DNA from: Chloroflexota bacterium
Lineage (GTDB): Bacteria > Chloroflexota > Dehalococcoidia > Lucifugimonadales > Australimonadaceae
Assembly (NCBI GenBank): GCA_009838965.1
Contig: VXQP01000037.1
Location: forward strand, 1-61,248
Reading direction: 5' to 3'
DNA length: 61,248 nucleotides
Shown one piece after another: positions 37,333 through 44,732 of the stretch. Under the pieces are notes generated by a model that had not been told where the DNA came from, searched no databases, and saw only the letters and a list, made by a program, of their open reading frames with translations. Both the position numbers and the translations under genes were made by a program. Within the stretch, counting starts at the first letter, position 1. Each line of letters begins with the position of its first letter.

Positions 37333-37491
37333 ATGATGGAGAAAGACGTTCCCCGGAAATCAATCGAAGAGAAGCTGCGCGCCATCAGGGAAGCGTACCA
37401 GCACGATCATCCCACTGCCGACATCGACGTCATGCTCCGCGAGATCGAAGAAGGGCGGATGCTCTGTGACCGCGACAACCACATCCCTTGA
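37333..37491 (+). CDS. Small acidic/basic protein of 52 residues, unknown
   Basis: A short reading frame MMEKDVPRKSIEEKLR... ending CDRDNHIP. Codon positions favour G/C at the third base like the neighbouring genes, and it ends 26 bases inside the next gene, a common arrangement here. The segment TADIDVMLREIEEGR is amphipathic and looks like antitoxin or small regulator helices, but no partner toxin is adjacent. It could also be a chance frame. Confidence 0.45.
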   Translation: MMEKDVPRKSIEEKLRAIREAYQHDHPTADIDVMLREIEEGRMLCDRDNHIP

Positions 37492-38221
37492 CCTTACCGG
37501 CAAGGTCACCCTCGTCACCGGCGGCAGCCGCGGCATCGGACGACAGCTCGCCCTCGCGATGGCACGCCACGGCGCAACCGTCGTCGTCACCGCGCGCAAC
37601 CTCGATTCCTCCCCCGGACGCAGCGGCGACACGCTGCGCGGGACCGTCGAGGCGGTCGAGGCCGCGGGCGGCACGGCGCTCGCCATCCCCGCCACGATCA
37701 CCGACCCTGCGGACGCCGCGCGCCTCGTCGAGCAGACCATCGAGCGCGCAGGACGGCTGGACGTGCTCCTCAACAACGCCGGCGTCTACCCGGACGCGCT
37801 CGTCGCCGAGACGTCCGACGAGGAGTGGCACGACGCGATGGACGTGAACCTGAACGCCGTCTTCTACCTGACGCGCGCGGCGCTGCCCGTGATGGCGCGA
37901 CAGGGCGGCGGGCGCATCGTGAACGTGTCGAGCGAGCTGGCGTGGGCGTGGATGGCACGGCGCATCGCCTACTCGGCGACGAAGGCCGCCCTCAATGCCT
38001 TCTCGCAGGCGCTTGCCGTCGAGGTACGCGCCCAGAACATCGAGGTCATCGCCTGGACGCCCGGCCACGTCCTGACCGACATGAGCTGGCCCCGCGCGAA
38101 GCAGGGCGTCGAGACGGTCGAGCCGTCGTTCCTCTGGATGCTCGCCCAGCCGCCGATGGCGCTCACCGGCCTCATCCTCCGCAAGGACGAGTTCGGCAAG
38201 TCCTGGGGCGAGGGCGTGTGA
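37466..38221 (+). CDS. Short-chain dehydrogenase/reductase
   Basis: A 251-residue Rossmann-fold oxidoreductase. The cofactor motif TGGSRGIGR, the NNAGVYPD loop, Ser in VNVSSELAW and YSATK give the classical SDR pattern and catalytic Ser-Tyr-Lys set. The serine-arginine after the glycine motif hints at NADP(H). Its last 81 bases are repeated with about 85% identity at 39493-39573, on the far side of the neighbouring hydrolase gene. Substrate unknown. Confidence 0.88.
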   Translation: MTATTTSLDLTGKVTLVTGGSRGIGRQLALAMARHGATVVVTARNLDSSPGRSGDTLRGTVEAVEAAGGTALAIPATITDPADAARLVEQTIERAGRLDVLLNNAGVYPDALVAETSDEEWHDAMDVNLNAVFYLTRAALPVMARQGGGRIVNVSSELAWAWMARRIAYSATKAALNAFSQALAVEVRAQNIEVIAWTPGHVLTDMSWPRAKQGVETVEPSFLWMLAQPPMALTGLILRKDEFGKSWGEGV

Positions 38222-38247
38222 CAGTGCGTACACCGCCGCACGGATGG

Positions 38248-39423
38248 TCAGGCGGCGATCCGGACGATGTTGTACATGTGGCGGTAGAGACGGGCCGCCT
38301 GTCCGAGGGTCGTCAGCAGGCCGCCTTCGCCCGGGGTCGTGTGGTCGAAGGCCACGAACTCGGTGTAGTGGACGTTGCCCCGCTCCCGGGTCGCTTCCAC
38401 CAAACGGCGGGACTCAGCCACCGGCACCATCAGATCGTTGCGGTCGTGCATCACGAGCAGACGCGCCCGCACGTCGTCGATGTGATTGGAGGGCGAGAGC
38501 CTTGCCAGTTCCTCGCGGAAGTCCGCCGGCAGCATCGCGTAGAGCGCCTCCGCCTCGCGAGGCTCGACGCCGTCCATCAAACGGGCGAGCGTGAGGGCTG
38601 ATGATGACAGGGCGTCCCACTCAGCCGGCGTCGCGGGTTGGCCTTCGAGGTAGTGGCGGGTAAGGATATCGGCGTGCGATGGGTCGTCCAGTGTCTGAAT
38701 GAGCTCGGTGGCCAGCACTCGCTGCGTCAGCGGGTGCGGTTCCCACGCGGTGCGTTCACCCCCGTAGAGCACGCTGCGGGAAGCGGCCTGCAGCACCAGC
38801 GACTCGGCGTCGAAGTAGGGACCGAAAGCGTTGACGAAGCTCACGCGGTCGCGGATGTCGCGATCGGCTGCAGCCACCAACGCGAAAGATGCGCCGATGC
38901 AGAACCCGCCCAGCCCCACGCGCTCCGGGTCCACGTAGTCCTGCCCGGCCAGGTACCGGAACGCCCTCACCAGTTTCTGCGGCTCGGATGGGTGGACGTC
39001 GGCGTGAAGTCCGATGTTGGGAGACCAGTGCAACATCGCCACGTAGCCCGCACGCGCCAGGGCATTGCCCAGGTTGACAACCCTCGGGTCGTCGAGTCCC
39101 GTCGGCCCACCCCCAAGGGAGAGCACCACTGCCGCGCGGGGCTTGCCGTCGGGCAGGCGGTAGACGTCCGCAACCTCGTCCCCGCCGGCCGAGCCATAGA
39201 TTGTCTCGTAGCGGACCGGCTCACCGGTGAACCACGACTGGGGCTTCACGGGCACGTCCAACGTCTGCGTGACGAACAGCGCCGTGTGGAATGCAGTCCG
39301 TCCCTGGGGTGTGAGGACGATGAACAGCAACAGCAGCAGCGCGACTGCCGTCAGAACCCAACATGCCCGGACCGCGACCCCGCGGAGCGGAGACCGCAGG
39401 CGGCCGCCAGTGCGCTGCATCAC
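38248..39423 (-). CDS. Membrane-anchored alpha/beta hydrolase (dienelactone-hydrolase-like)
   Basis: A 391-residue protein with one N-terminal membrane helix (VLTAVALLLLLFIVL) and an alpha/beta-hydrolase domain facing outward. The nucleophile elbow reads GGFCIGAS with Cys175, as in dienelactone hydrolases, and a later LVMHDRNDLMVP and FVAFDHTTPGE supply the acid and His. GTG 39423 or the adjacent ATG can start it. It is convergent with the SDR and flanked by the duplicated SDR end, so it may have arrived by insertion. Confidence 0.78.
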   Translation of the reverse strand: MMQRTGGRLRSPLRGVAVRACWVLTAVALLLLLFIVLTPQGRTAFHTALFVTQTLDVPVKPQSWFTGEPVRYETIYGSAGGDEVADVYRLPDGKPRAAVVLSLGGGPTGLDDPRVVNLGNALARAGYVAMLHWSPNIGLHADVHPSEPQKLVRAFRYLAGQDYVDPERVGLGGFCIGASFALVAAADRDIRDRVSFVNAFGPYFDAESLVLQAASRSVLYGGERTAWEPHPLTQRVLATELIQTLDDPSHADILTRHYLEGQPATPAEWDALSSSALTLARLMDGVEPREAEALYAMLPADFREELARLSPSNHIDDVRARLLVMHDRNDLMVPVAESRRLVEATRERGNVHYTEFVAFDHTTPGEGGLLTTLGQAARLYRHMYNIVRIAA

Positions 39424-39492
39424 GTCGCTCCCGGTTATCCGCGTCTACAGAGTGATGAGCGAAATGTATACCTCGGGACGATACCGGTCATC

Positions 39493-39573
39493 CTCGCTCA
39501 GCCGCCGGTGGCGCTCACTGGCCTGCTCCTTCGCAAGGACGAGTTCGGCAGGTCCTCGGGCGGGGGCATGTGA
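39493..39573 (+). pseudogene. Remnant of an SDR gene 3' end
   Basis: The frame LAQPPVALTGLLLRKDEF continues to GRSSGGGM and a TGA, matching the last 26 codons of the SDR at 38141-38221 (LAQPPMALTGLILRKDEF, then GKSWGEGV). Both copies are 81 bases. Nothing upstream matches the rest of an SDR. Confidence 0.8.
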
Positions 39574-39583
39574 CACCGGCCGT

Positions 39584-39608
39584 CATTCCCGCGAAGGCGG
39601 GAATCCAG
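39584..39608. repeat. Dispersed palindromic repeat (ATTCCCGC type)
   Basis: Same 25-base element as at 1485-1509: arms ATTCCCGC and GCGGGAAT around GAAG, followed by CCAG. Confidence 0.85.
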
Positions 39609-39642
39609 AGACGACACTCCCACAGTTATCGTACTCGACTGG

Positions 39643-40551
39643 CTAAAACGGATCCTTCGGTGCCAGCCCCAGACGATTCAGTCTTGATGTGATTCCGCCG
39701 GGCTGGCGTCCTAGCCGAGCAGCCATCGCCTCGATGCTCATTCCAGCATTGTGAAGCCGTTTGAGTTCTTCCTCGTCTTCATCTGTCCAGGGCGTGTAGG
39801 CCCGTTGATGTGTCAGCCGTATTTTATCCATGAATGACTGGTTTGATGCTGTAGGCGGTCTAGAGATCGAATCATTGACAACATCGCCGTGCGAACGATA
39901 GCAATACCGGATACCGTCCTCTATACGCGACAAATATGTGCGGTTCCGCTGTAATGTTGCTTCGTCTATATCATTGTCTATTGCATAGAGCTCAAAAGCA
40001 ATACGCACGGCTATCATCGCGTCTTCCATTGCACCATGTCCTTCGGTGCTTCGCCCTTGAACTCCCATTTCATCGGCCACAGCATCCAAGGAGGAATCTT
40101 TCCAGGGAAACAGTTCCTCAAACCGACGCTTCGTGCAGAGATGCTTATTGAAACCCAAGTGTGCTATTCCCGAAGATCTGAACTCATCCGAAAGAAAACT
40201 CCCGTCAAATTCTAAATTGTAGGCGATGATTGGAGAATCTCCGATGAAACTTCGGAAATCTTGTGCGATATCTTTGAAGGAAGGACAACCCTCCATAGAC
40301 TCACGCTTTATCCGGTTTACTTTAAATGCTCCTCTGGATATTCCTCGCCCGGGATTTAACATATAGTATCTATGGGATGGAGTATCTGCGGCAACGTCTA
40401 TATTCTCGAATTTTATACGTAGCGCTCCTATCTCAGCTATACGATGAATGCCCTCCTTATCTCGGATACGAGAACCGTCTGAATCATCGTACAACAGTCC
40501 GGTTGTTTCCAAGTCCAACACGACTGCCTCGCTGAAGCCCTTGAAGATCAT
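39643..40551 (-). CDS. DnaQ-family 3'-5' exonuclease with C-terminal SANT/Myb-like domain
   Basis: A 302-residue protein. The DEDDh exonuclease core is intact: D13 and E15 in LDLETTG, D116 in NLEFDGSF, H172 and D177 in GHGAMEDA. The last 60 residues (YTPWTDEDEEELKRLHNAG and a following TSRLNRLGL) form a Myb/SANT-like or trihelix DNA-binding module, seen in restriction- or mobile-element-linked proteins. Base composition is clearly lower in GC than the neighbours and codon use is relaxed (many AT-ending codons), a sign of transfer. A GAGGAGGG ribosome site precedes ATG 40549-40551. Exonuclease activity is well supported; biological role is not. Confidence 0.85.
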   Translation of the reverse strand: MIFKGFSEAVVLDLETTGLLYDDSDGSRIRDKEGIHRIAEIGALRIKFENIDVAADTPSHRYYMLNPGRGISRGAFKVNRIKRESMEGCPSFKDIAQDFRSFIGDSPIIAYNLEFDGSFLSDEFRSSGIAHLGFNKHLCTKRRFEELFPWKDSSLDAVADEMGVQGRSTEGHGAMEDAMIAVRIAFELYAIDNDIDEATLQRNRTYLSRIEDGIRYCYRSHGDVVNDSISRPPTASNQSFMDKIRLTHQRAYTPWTDEDEEELKRLHNAGMSIEAMAARLGRQPGGITSRLNRLGLAPKDPF

Positions 40552-41045
40552 GAGCCCTCCTCTTTGGCAATCCGCCTAAGCTTGCGTAGAATTTCATCGT
40601 GTCAAGCAGACTGACAACTGCGCAATGCCCCGATGTCAGAACTATTGGTAATCCGTCCGCTTGCAATTCTGTTGCGCAACGGTATGAGGCTGTGCCTACG
40701 CAGCCACCGCCACCAGTATCCCGTCCCACACACGTCCATCAAGCTCCCCTGCCCACCTCCTCCTGGTGACGCGCCTGGCAGGGTCCCCACTGTGACACGC
40801 GCCCATTGCGCCAACGATGCCGTGCTTCCTACCATATTTCCGTGAGCGTACCTCCCTCCCCCGCGCTCAGGCAGCCCCCCGTGGAAGGGCTGTCGGGAAC
40901 TGTCGGATTGTGTCGTATACCTGTCGGTTTCTGTCGGATCCGGTGTGGTGCGAACGCAGGGTTCGGACGGGTGGAACAGCAGCCCCAGGAGTTGAGACCG
41001 GCAGAAATCGACAGTTCGCGAAAAACCGGGCCCACCGGCGCGCTC
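40552..41045. other. Long gene-free region with phased TGTCGG repeats
   Basis: No convincing gene on either strand across about 490 bases. Five direct copies of TGTCGG or TGTCGT begin at 40891, 40901, 40911, 40922 and 40932, spaced 10, 10, 11 and 10 bases, and an inverted CGACA lies at 41009-41013. The region separates the low-GC exonuclease gene (which starts at 40551 and reads away) from the end of the MFS gene. Confidence 0.6.
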
Positions 41046-42323
41046 TCAGCCGTCGGTGAGGCGGGGCCTGCGCGCGAGGAGGATGAGCGTTCCGCCCACC
41101 GCGCTCAACACGGCGCTGATCGTGAACACGAGTATGTAGCTGCCCGTCAGGTCGTGCGACCACGCCGCCGCCAGCGGGCCCATCGAATTGCTGAACATGT
41201 GCACCGGCGACACCATCCCCCGTATCCCCCCTATGGAGGCCCGCCCGAAGTAGTCCGCCCAGATGATGTTCATCACCGTGAAGAGGATGCCCGTCGCCGT
41301 GCCGAACAGCAGCCCGAACGCGTACGACAGCAGCGCGTTGTCCGTGAACAGGAACAGCGCGATGCTCGCCGCCATGAAGTAGTAGCTCACCGCCATCAGC
41401 CGTTGGACCGGCACCCGCTCGGCGGCCAGCCCCGCCGCGATGGAGACCGGCATCGAGATCAGCGGCGAGAGCGACAGCGAGATGACCGCCGCCTCGCTGG
41501 AAACGCCAACGTCGGTGAGGTAGGAGTACCAGTGGAAGTGGATGCTCGTGGTCACGAAGCTCTGGATGCTCACCGCGGCCGCGATGAGGTAGAACGCCGC
41601 CGAGCGCAGCGCCATCCGGCGGTCGAACGCAACCTCGACGGGCGGCGCGCGCCTTCCGGACCCGCGCCCCGCGTCGCGGATGTCCACGCCGTCCGGCAGC
41701 ATCCCGTGGTCCTCGGGCTGCCGTCGCAGGAACAGCAGCGCAGGCATCAGCGACGACGCCCAGACCGTGACGCCCATCGCCACCCACGCCGTCCGCCACG
41801 AGCCGGTGACGAGGATACGCTCCACCATGACGGGGAACGCGATCTGCCCCAGCCGCTGGCCGAGGTTCGCGAGCGCCCCCGCCCTGCCCCGCATGACGAT
41901 GAACCACTTGGGGATGACAACGCCGATGACCATGAAGAACGTGGAGGCGATGACCGTCCGCCCGAGTATCTGGAGCGCGAAGTGGTGCCACAGCTCCTGC
42001 ACCGCTCCCATCAGCACGAACGTCAGCCCCATGAGCGCGATGGCCACGGTCATGATGATGCGCGAGCCGTACCGGTCCATCAGCGGCCCGACGATCAGCG
42101 AAGCAAGCCCGCCCATGAACGAGCCGATCGACATCGGCAGCGTGTAGATCGCGCGGCTCCAGCCGAACTCGTCCGTCATCGGCCCCTGGAAGACGCCGAG
42201 CACCGGGTTCGTCTCGACGCCCCCCGCGAACGATATGACCGAGAGGACGATGACGATGGTCCAGCCGTAGAACCAGCGCTTGCGCCGCCGTGTCGGAGGC
42301 CGGTACCCCTCAGTCTCCTGCAT
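41046..42323 (-). CDS. MFS transporter, OFA-like
   Basis: A 425-residue transporter with about twelve helices. RWFYGWTIVIVL opens the first helix as in the oxalate:formate antiporter family, followed by NPVLGVFQGPMTDEFGWSR. It is the last gene of a minus-strand set that includes a quinone oxidoreductase, a dienelactone hydrolase and RidA, with a repeat in between, so uptake of an organic acid for that pathway is a reasonable guess. Confidence 0.85.
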   Translation of the reverse strand: MQETEGYRPPTRRRKRWFYGWTIVIVLSVISFAGGVETNPVLGVFQGPMTDEFGWSRAIYTLPMSIGSFMGGLASLIVGPLMDRYGSRIIMTVAIALMGLTFVLMGAVQELWHHFALQILGRTVIASTFFMVIGVVIPKWFIVMRGRAGALANLGQRLGQIAFPVMVERILVTGSWRTAWVAMGVTVWASSLMPALLFLRRQPEDHGMLPDGVDIRDAGRGSGRRAPPVEVAFDRRMALRSAAFYLIAAAVSIQSFVTTSIHFHWYSYLTDVGVSSEAAVISLSLSPLISMPVSIAAGLAAERVPVQRLMAVSYYFMAASIALFLFTDNALLSYAFGLLFGTATGILFTVMNIIWADYFGRASIGGIRGMVSPVHMFSNSMGPLAAAWSHDLTGSYILVFTISAVLSAVGGTLILLARRPRLTDG

Positions 42324-42325
42324 AA

Positions 42326-42388
42326 CCCCGTCTCCCTCTCCCCGTGGGAGAGGGCGCGCGCCACAGCGCGGGTGAGGGTGCTTGGCCC
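42326..42388. repeat. Dispersed repeat, CTCTCCC type
   Basis: CCCTCTCCCCGTGGGAGAGGG is a hairpin (arms CCCTCTCCC and GGGAGAGGG), followed by GCGCGCGCCACAGCGCGGG and TGAGGGTGC. Variants lie at 2150-2208 and 12752-12837. It separates the MFS and oxidoreductase genes. Confidence 0.65.
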
Positions 42389-42407
42389 GGGGCGGCGGTT
42401 GGGCCCA

Positions 42408-43409
42408 TCAGGGCACGACGATGACGAACTTGCCGAAGTGCTCCGACTTCTCCATCTCCTCGTGCGCGGTGGCGGCCTCTGCCAGTGGAACACTGGCCTG
42501 GATGGCCGTGCCTATCTGACCCTTGTCGGCGGCATCGACGATGCGCCGCAACTCGTCCGTCGAGCCCATGAACGTGCCGAACAGCCGCAGTTGCTTGCTG
42601 AACAGCTGCCCCAGGTGTATCTGCGCCTGGTAGCCCGCCGTAACGCCGCAGATGCCGTACCTGCCGCCGCGCGCCAGCGACGAGTAGGCGTCCTCGAAGA
42701 ACGCCGCACCGGTGCTGTCCACCACGAGGTCGACGCCGCGCCCGCCGGTCAGCTCCTTCGTCCGCTGCGCGAGGTTCTCCACCTTGTAGTTGATGGCGTA
42801 GTCCGCGCCCAGCTCCTTGGACTTGCGCACCTTCTCGCCCGTGCTCGTGGCCGCGATGCACGTCGCTCCGACGACGCCCTTGATGAGCTGGATGGCCGCG
42901 GTGCCGACGCCGCTGGACGACGAGAGCACCAGCGCCGTCTCGTTCGCTTGGAGCCGTCCCTCACGCACGACGATGCCCCACGTAGGCAGGTAGATGGTCG
43001 GCAGCGCCGCCGCGTCCTCGAAGGAGAGCGAGTCCGGTATCGGCACGACGTTCTCCACCGGGACCGCAACGTATTCGGCGTTCGAGCCCTGCCGGTTCGT
43101 GCCGATCATCGAGGGGGGGCTCGTGCCGCAGAGCGGATTCACGACAACACGCTGCCCGACGCTGACGCTGTCCACCCCTTCGCCCAGTGCGGCGATCTCG
43201 CCGGCGCAGTCGCCGCCCAGGATGCGCGGCATGTCCTCCGGCGCAACCTTCGTGCCGCGCAGTCCGGCTCGGGTGTAGAGGTCCAGCCGGTTCAGCGCCG
43301 ATGCACGCACGCGAACGAGCACCTCGCCCGGCCCGGCCTCGGGCTCCGGCATGTCGCCGTACTGGATGACGGAGGGCCCTCCGTGGTTCCGTATGAATGC
43401 CGCTTTCAC
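42408..43409 (-). CDS. Zinc-binding-dehydrogenase-family quinone oxidoreductase
   Basis: A 333-residue medium-chain dehydrogenase/reductase. The N-terminal GroES-like domain (PEAGPGEVLVRVRASALNRLD, cited as GPGEVLVRV and ALNRLD) lacks the structural-zinc cysteines of alcohol dehydrogenases, and the NADPH-binding SSSSGVGTAAIQL follows, which fits quinone oxidoreductase or enoyl reductase activity. GTG at 43407-43409 has AGGGGGAG upstream. The dienelactone hydrolase gene ends 15 bases before it on the same strand. Confidence 0.85.
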   Translation of the reverse strand: MKAAFIRNHGGPSVIQYGDMPEPEAGPGEVLVRVRASALNRLDLYTRAGLRGTKVAPEDMPRILGGDCAGEIAALGEGVDSVSVGQRVVVNPLCGTSPPSMIGTNRQGSNAEYVAVPVENVVPIPDSLSFEDAAALPTIYLPTWGIVVREGRLQANETALVLSSSSGVGTAAIQLIKGVVGATCIAATSTGEKVRKSKELGADYAINYKVENLAQRTKELTGGRGVDLVVDSTGAAFFEDAYSSLARGGRYGICGVTAGYQAQIHLGQLFSKQLRLFGTFMGSTDELRRIVDAADKGQIGTAIQASVPLAEAATAHEEMEKSEHFGKFVIVVP

Positions 43410-43424
43410 CGCTTGGTTCTCCCC

Positions 43425-44180
43425 CTAGCTCAGGTGCCTGGCGTAGAAGTCGAACACCTTGTCCCAGCCGTCCTTGGCCTGCTCCGGACGGTGCGACGTG
43501 CCGCTCCAGTTGAAGAACGCGTGCCCCGCGCCGTCGTAGCGGTGGAACTCGTACTCCTTCCCGTGCTTCTGCAGCTCCGCCTCTATGGCGTTCACCTGCT
43601 CGATGTCCGGGTTGCCGTCGTCGTTCCCGAACAGCCCCAGAACGGGACAGCCCATGCTGGGAGTCATGTCGATGACCGGCGTCGGCTGGTTCTCGTTGAT
43701 GCGGTCGGGCGTCGGGATGACGTTGCCGCCCCAGCAGTCGACGGCCGCGTCCAGCTCCAGGTTGCAGCCCGCCATGTAGGCGACGCGCCCGCCGGAGCAG
43801 AAGCCGATGACACCAACCTTGCCCGTCGCGTCGTCGCGCGCACGGATGTAGTCCAGCGCGCCCTGCAGGTCGCCGAGCACGAACGCATCGCGCTGCCCGC
43901 CGTCGTCGCGGATGCGGGCCGACATCTCGGCAGGCGTGCCGGGGCCCATGCGGTGGTGCAGGTTCGGGCAGACCGCCAGGTAGCCGTGGTGGGCGAACCG
44001 GCGCGTCACCTCGATGCACCACTCGTCCCATCCGGGCATGTGGTGCGCCACGAGCACCGTCGCGAACGGGCCGGGGCCTTCCGGCCTGGCCACGTAGGCA
44101 TCTATCTCGTCGCCGTTGTGTCCGGTGATCTGGATCGTCTCTGTCGTCATTCCCGGGTGCAGGACCGTTACTGCTGCCAT
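43425..44180 (-). CDS. Dienelactone hydrolase family protein
   Basis: A 251-residue alpha/beta hydrolase. VIGFCSGGRVA carries the Cys128 nucleophile typical of dienelactone hydrolases, which open lactones made in halo- or hydroxy-aromatic ring cleavage. HHMPGWDEW and the late DGAGHAFFN segment (His) match the family. ATG 44178-44180 is used; ATG at 44150 would drop ten residues. Its position between RidA and a quinone oxidoreductase suggests an aromatic or furan catabolic set. Confidence 0.86.
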   Translation of the reverse strand: MAAVTVLHPGMTTETIQITGHNGDEIDAYVARPEGPGPFATVLVAHHMPGWDEWCIEVTRRFAHHGYLAVCPNLHHRMGPGTPAEMSARIRDDGGQRDAFVLGDLQGALDYIRARDDATGKVGVIGFCSGGRVAYMAGCNLELDAAVDCWGGNVIPTPDRINENQPTPVIDMTPSMGCPVLGLFGNDDGNPDIEQVNAIEAELQKHGKEYEFHRYDGAGHAFFNWSGTSHRPEQAKDGWDKVFDFYARHLS

Positions 44181-44255
44181 GCTGTTCCCTCCTCTGTTTC
44201 GCTCGTGCGTATCCTACTGCAAGCAGGCCTGCTCCACGCAGGCTACCCAGCGCGG

Positions 44256-44645
44256 TTATTCCACGTAGGCGACTGCCTCTATCTCGATGATGAACTCCGG
44301 CCTCGCGAGGCGGGAGATGATCAGGAGCGTGCTCGTCGGCGGCTTCTCGGGGCGGTACTTCGAGCGCGCCTCCCGCACCGCTTCCACGTGCTCCTCGCCC
44401 ACGACGTACACCGTCGTCTTGACGATGTCTTCGAACTTCCCACCGACCGACTCGCACGCGAGGCGCAGGTTCTTCATCACCTGCCCGACCTGCGCGGCGG
44501 GGTCGCCGATGCCCACCACGTCGCCGTTCTCGTCCGACGCGGTCTGACCCGCGATGAAGACCCACGGGCCGACCTTCACAACGTGCGTGTAGCGTCCGCC
44601 GTTCGGGGACATGCCTTCCGGTTGCAGATGTTCCACATTTGCCAT
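44256..44645 (-). CDS. RidA/YjgF/UK114-family protein
   Basis: A 129-residue trimeric-fold protein. VGPWVFIAGQTASDENG and the C-terminal EFIIEIEAVAYVE are family signatures; members hydrolyse reactive enamine/imine intermediates or act as lyases in catabolic operons. The canonical catalytic Arg around position 105 appears replaced by a SRLARPEFIIE context with Arg, so imine deaminase activity is plausible. It leads the minus-strand catabolic set. Confidence 0.85.
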   Translation of the reverse strand: MANVEHLQPEGMSPNGGRYTHVVKVGPWVFIAGQTASDENGDVVGIGDPAAQVGQVMKNLRLACESVGGKFEDIVKTTVYVVGEEHVEAVREARSKYRPEKPPTSTLLIISRLARPEFIIEIEAVAYVE

Positions 44646-44732
44646 TCGCTGCCTTCCTCTCTGCGTTGTTGCGTGACCATCTTCACTCTGACTGCAGGGA
44701 GCACCGAGTCAGGCGAACGCGGCCCTGCCCTG

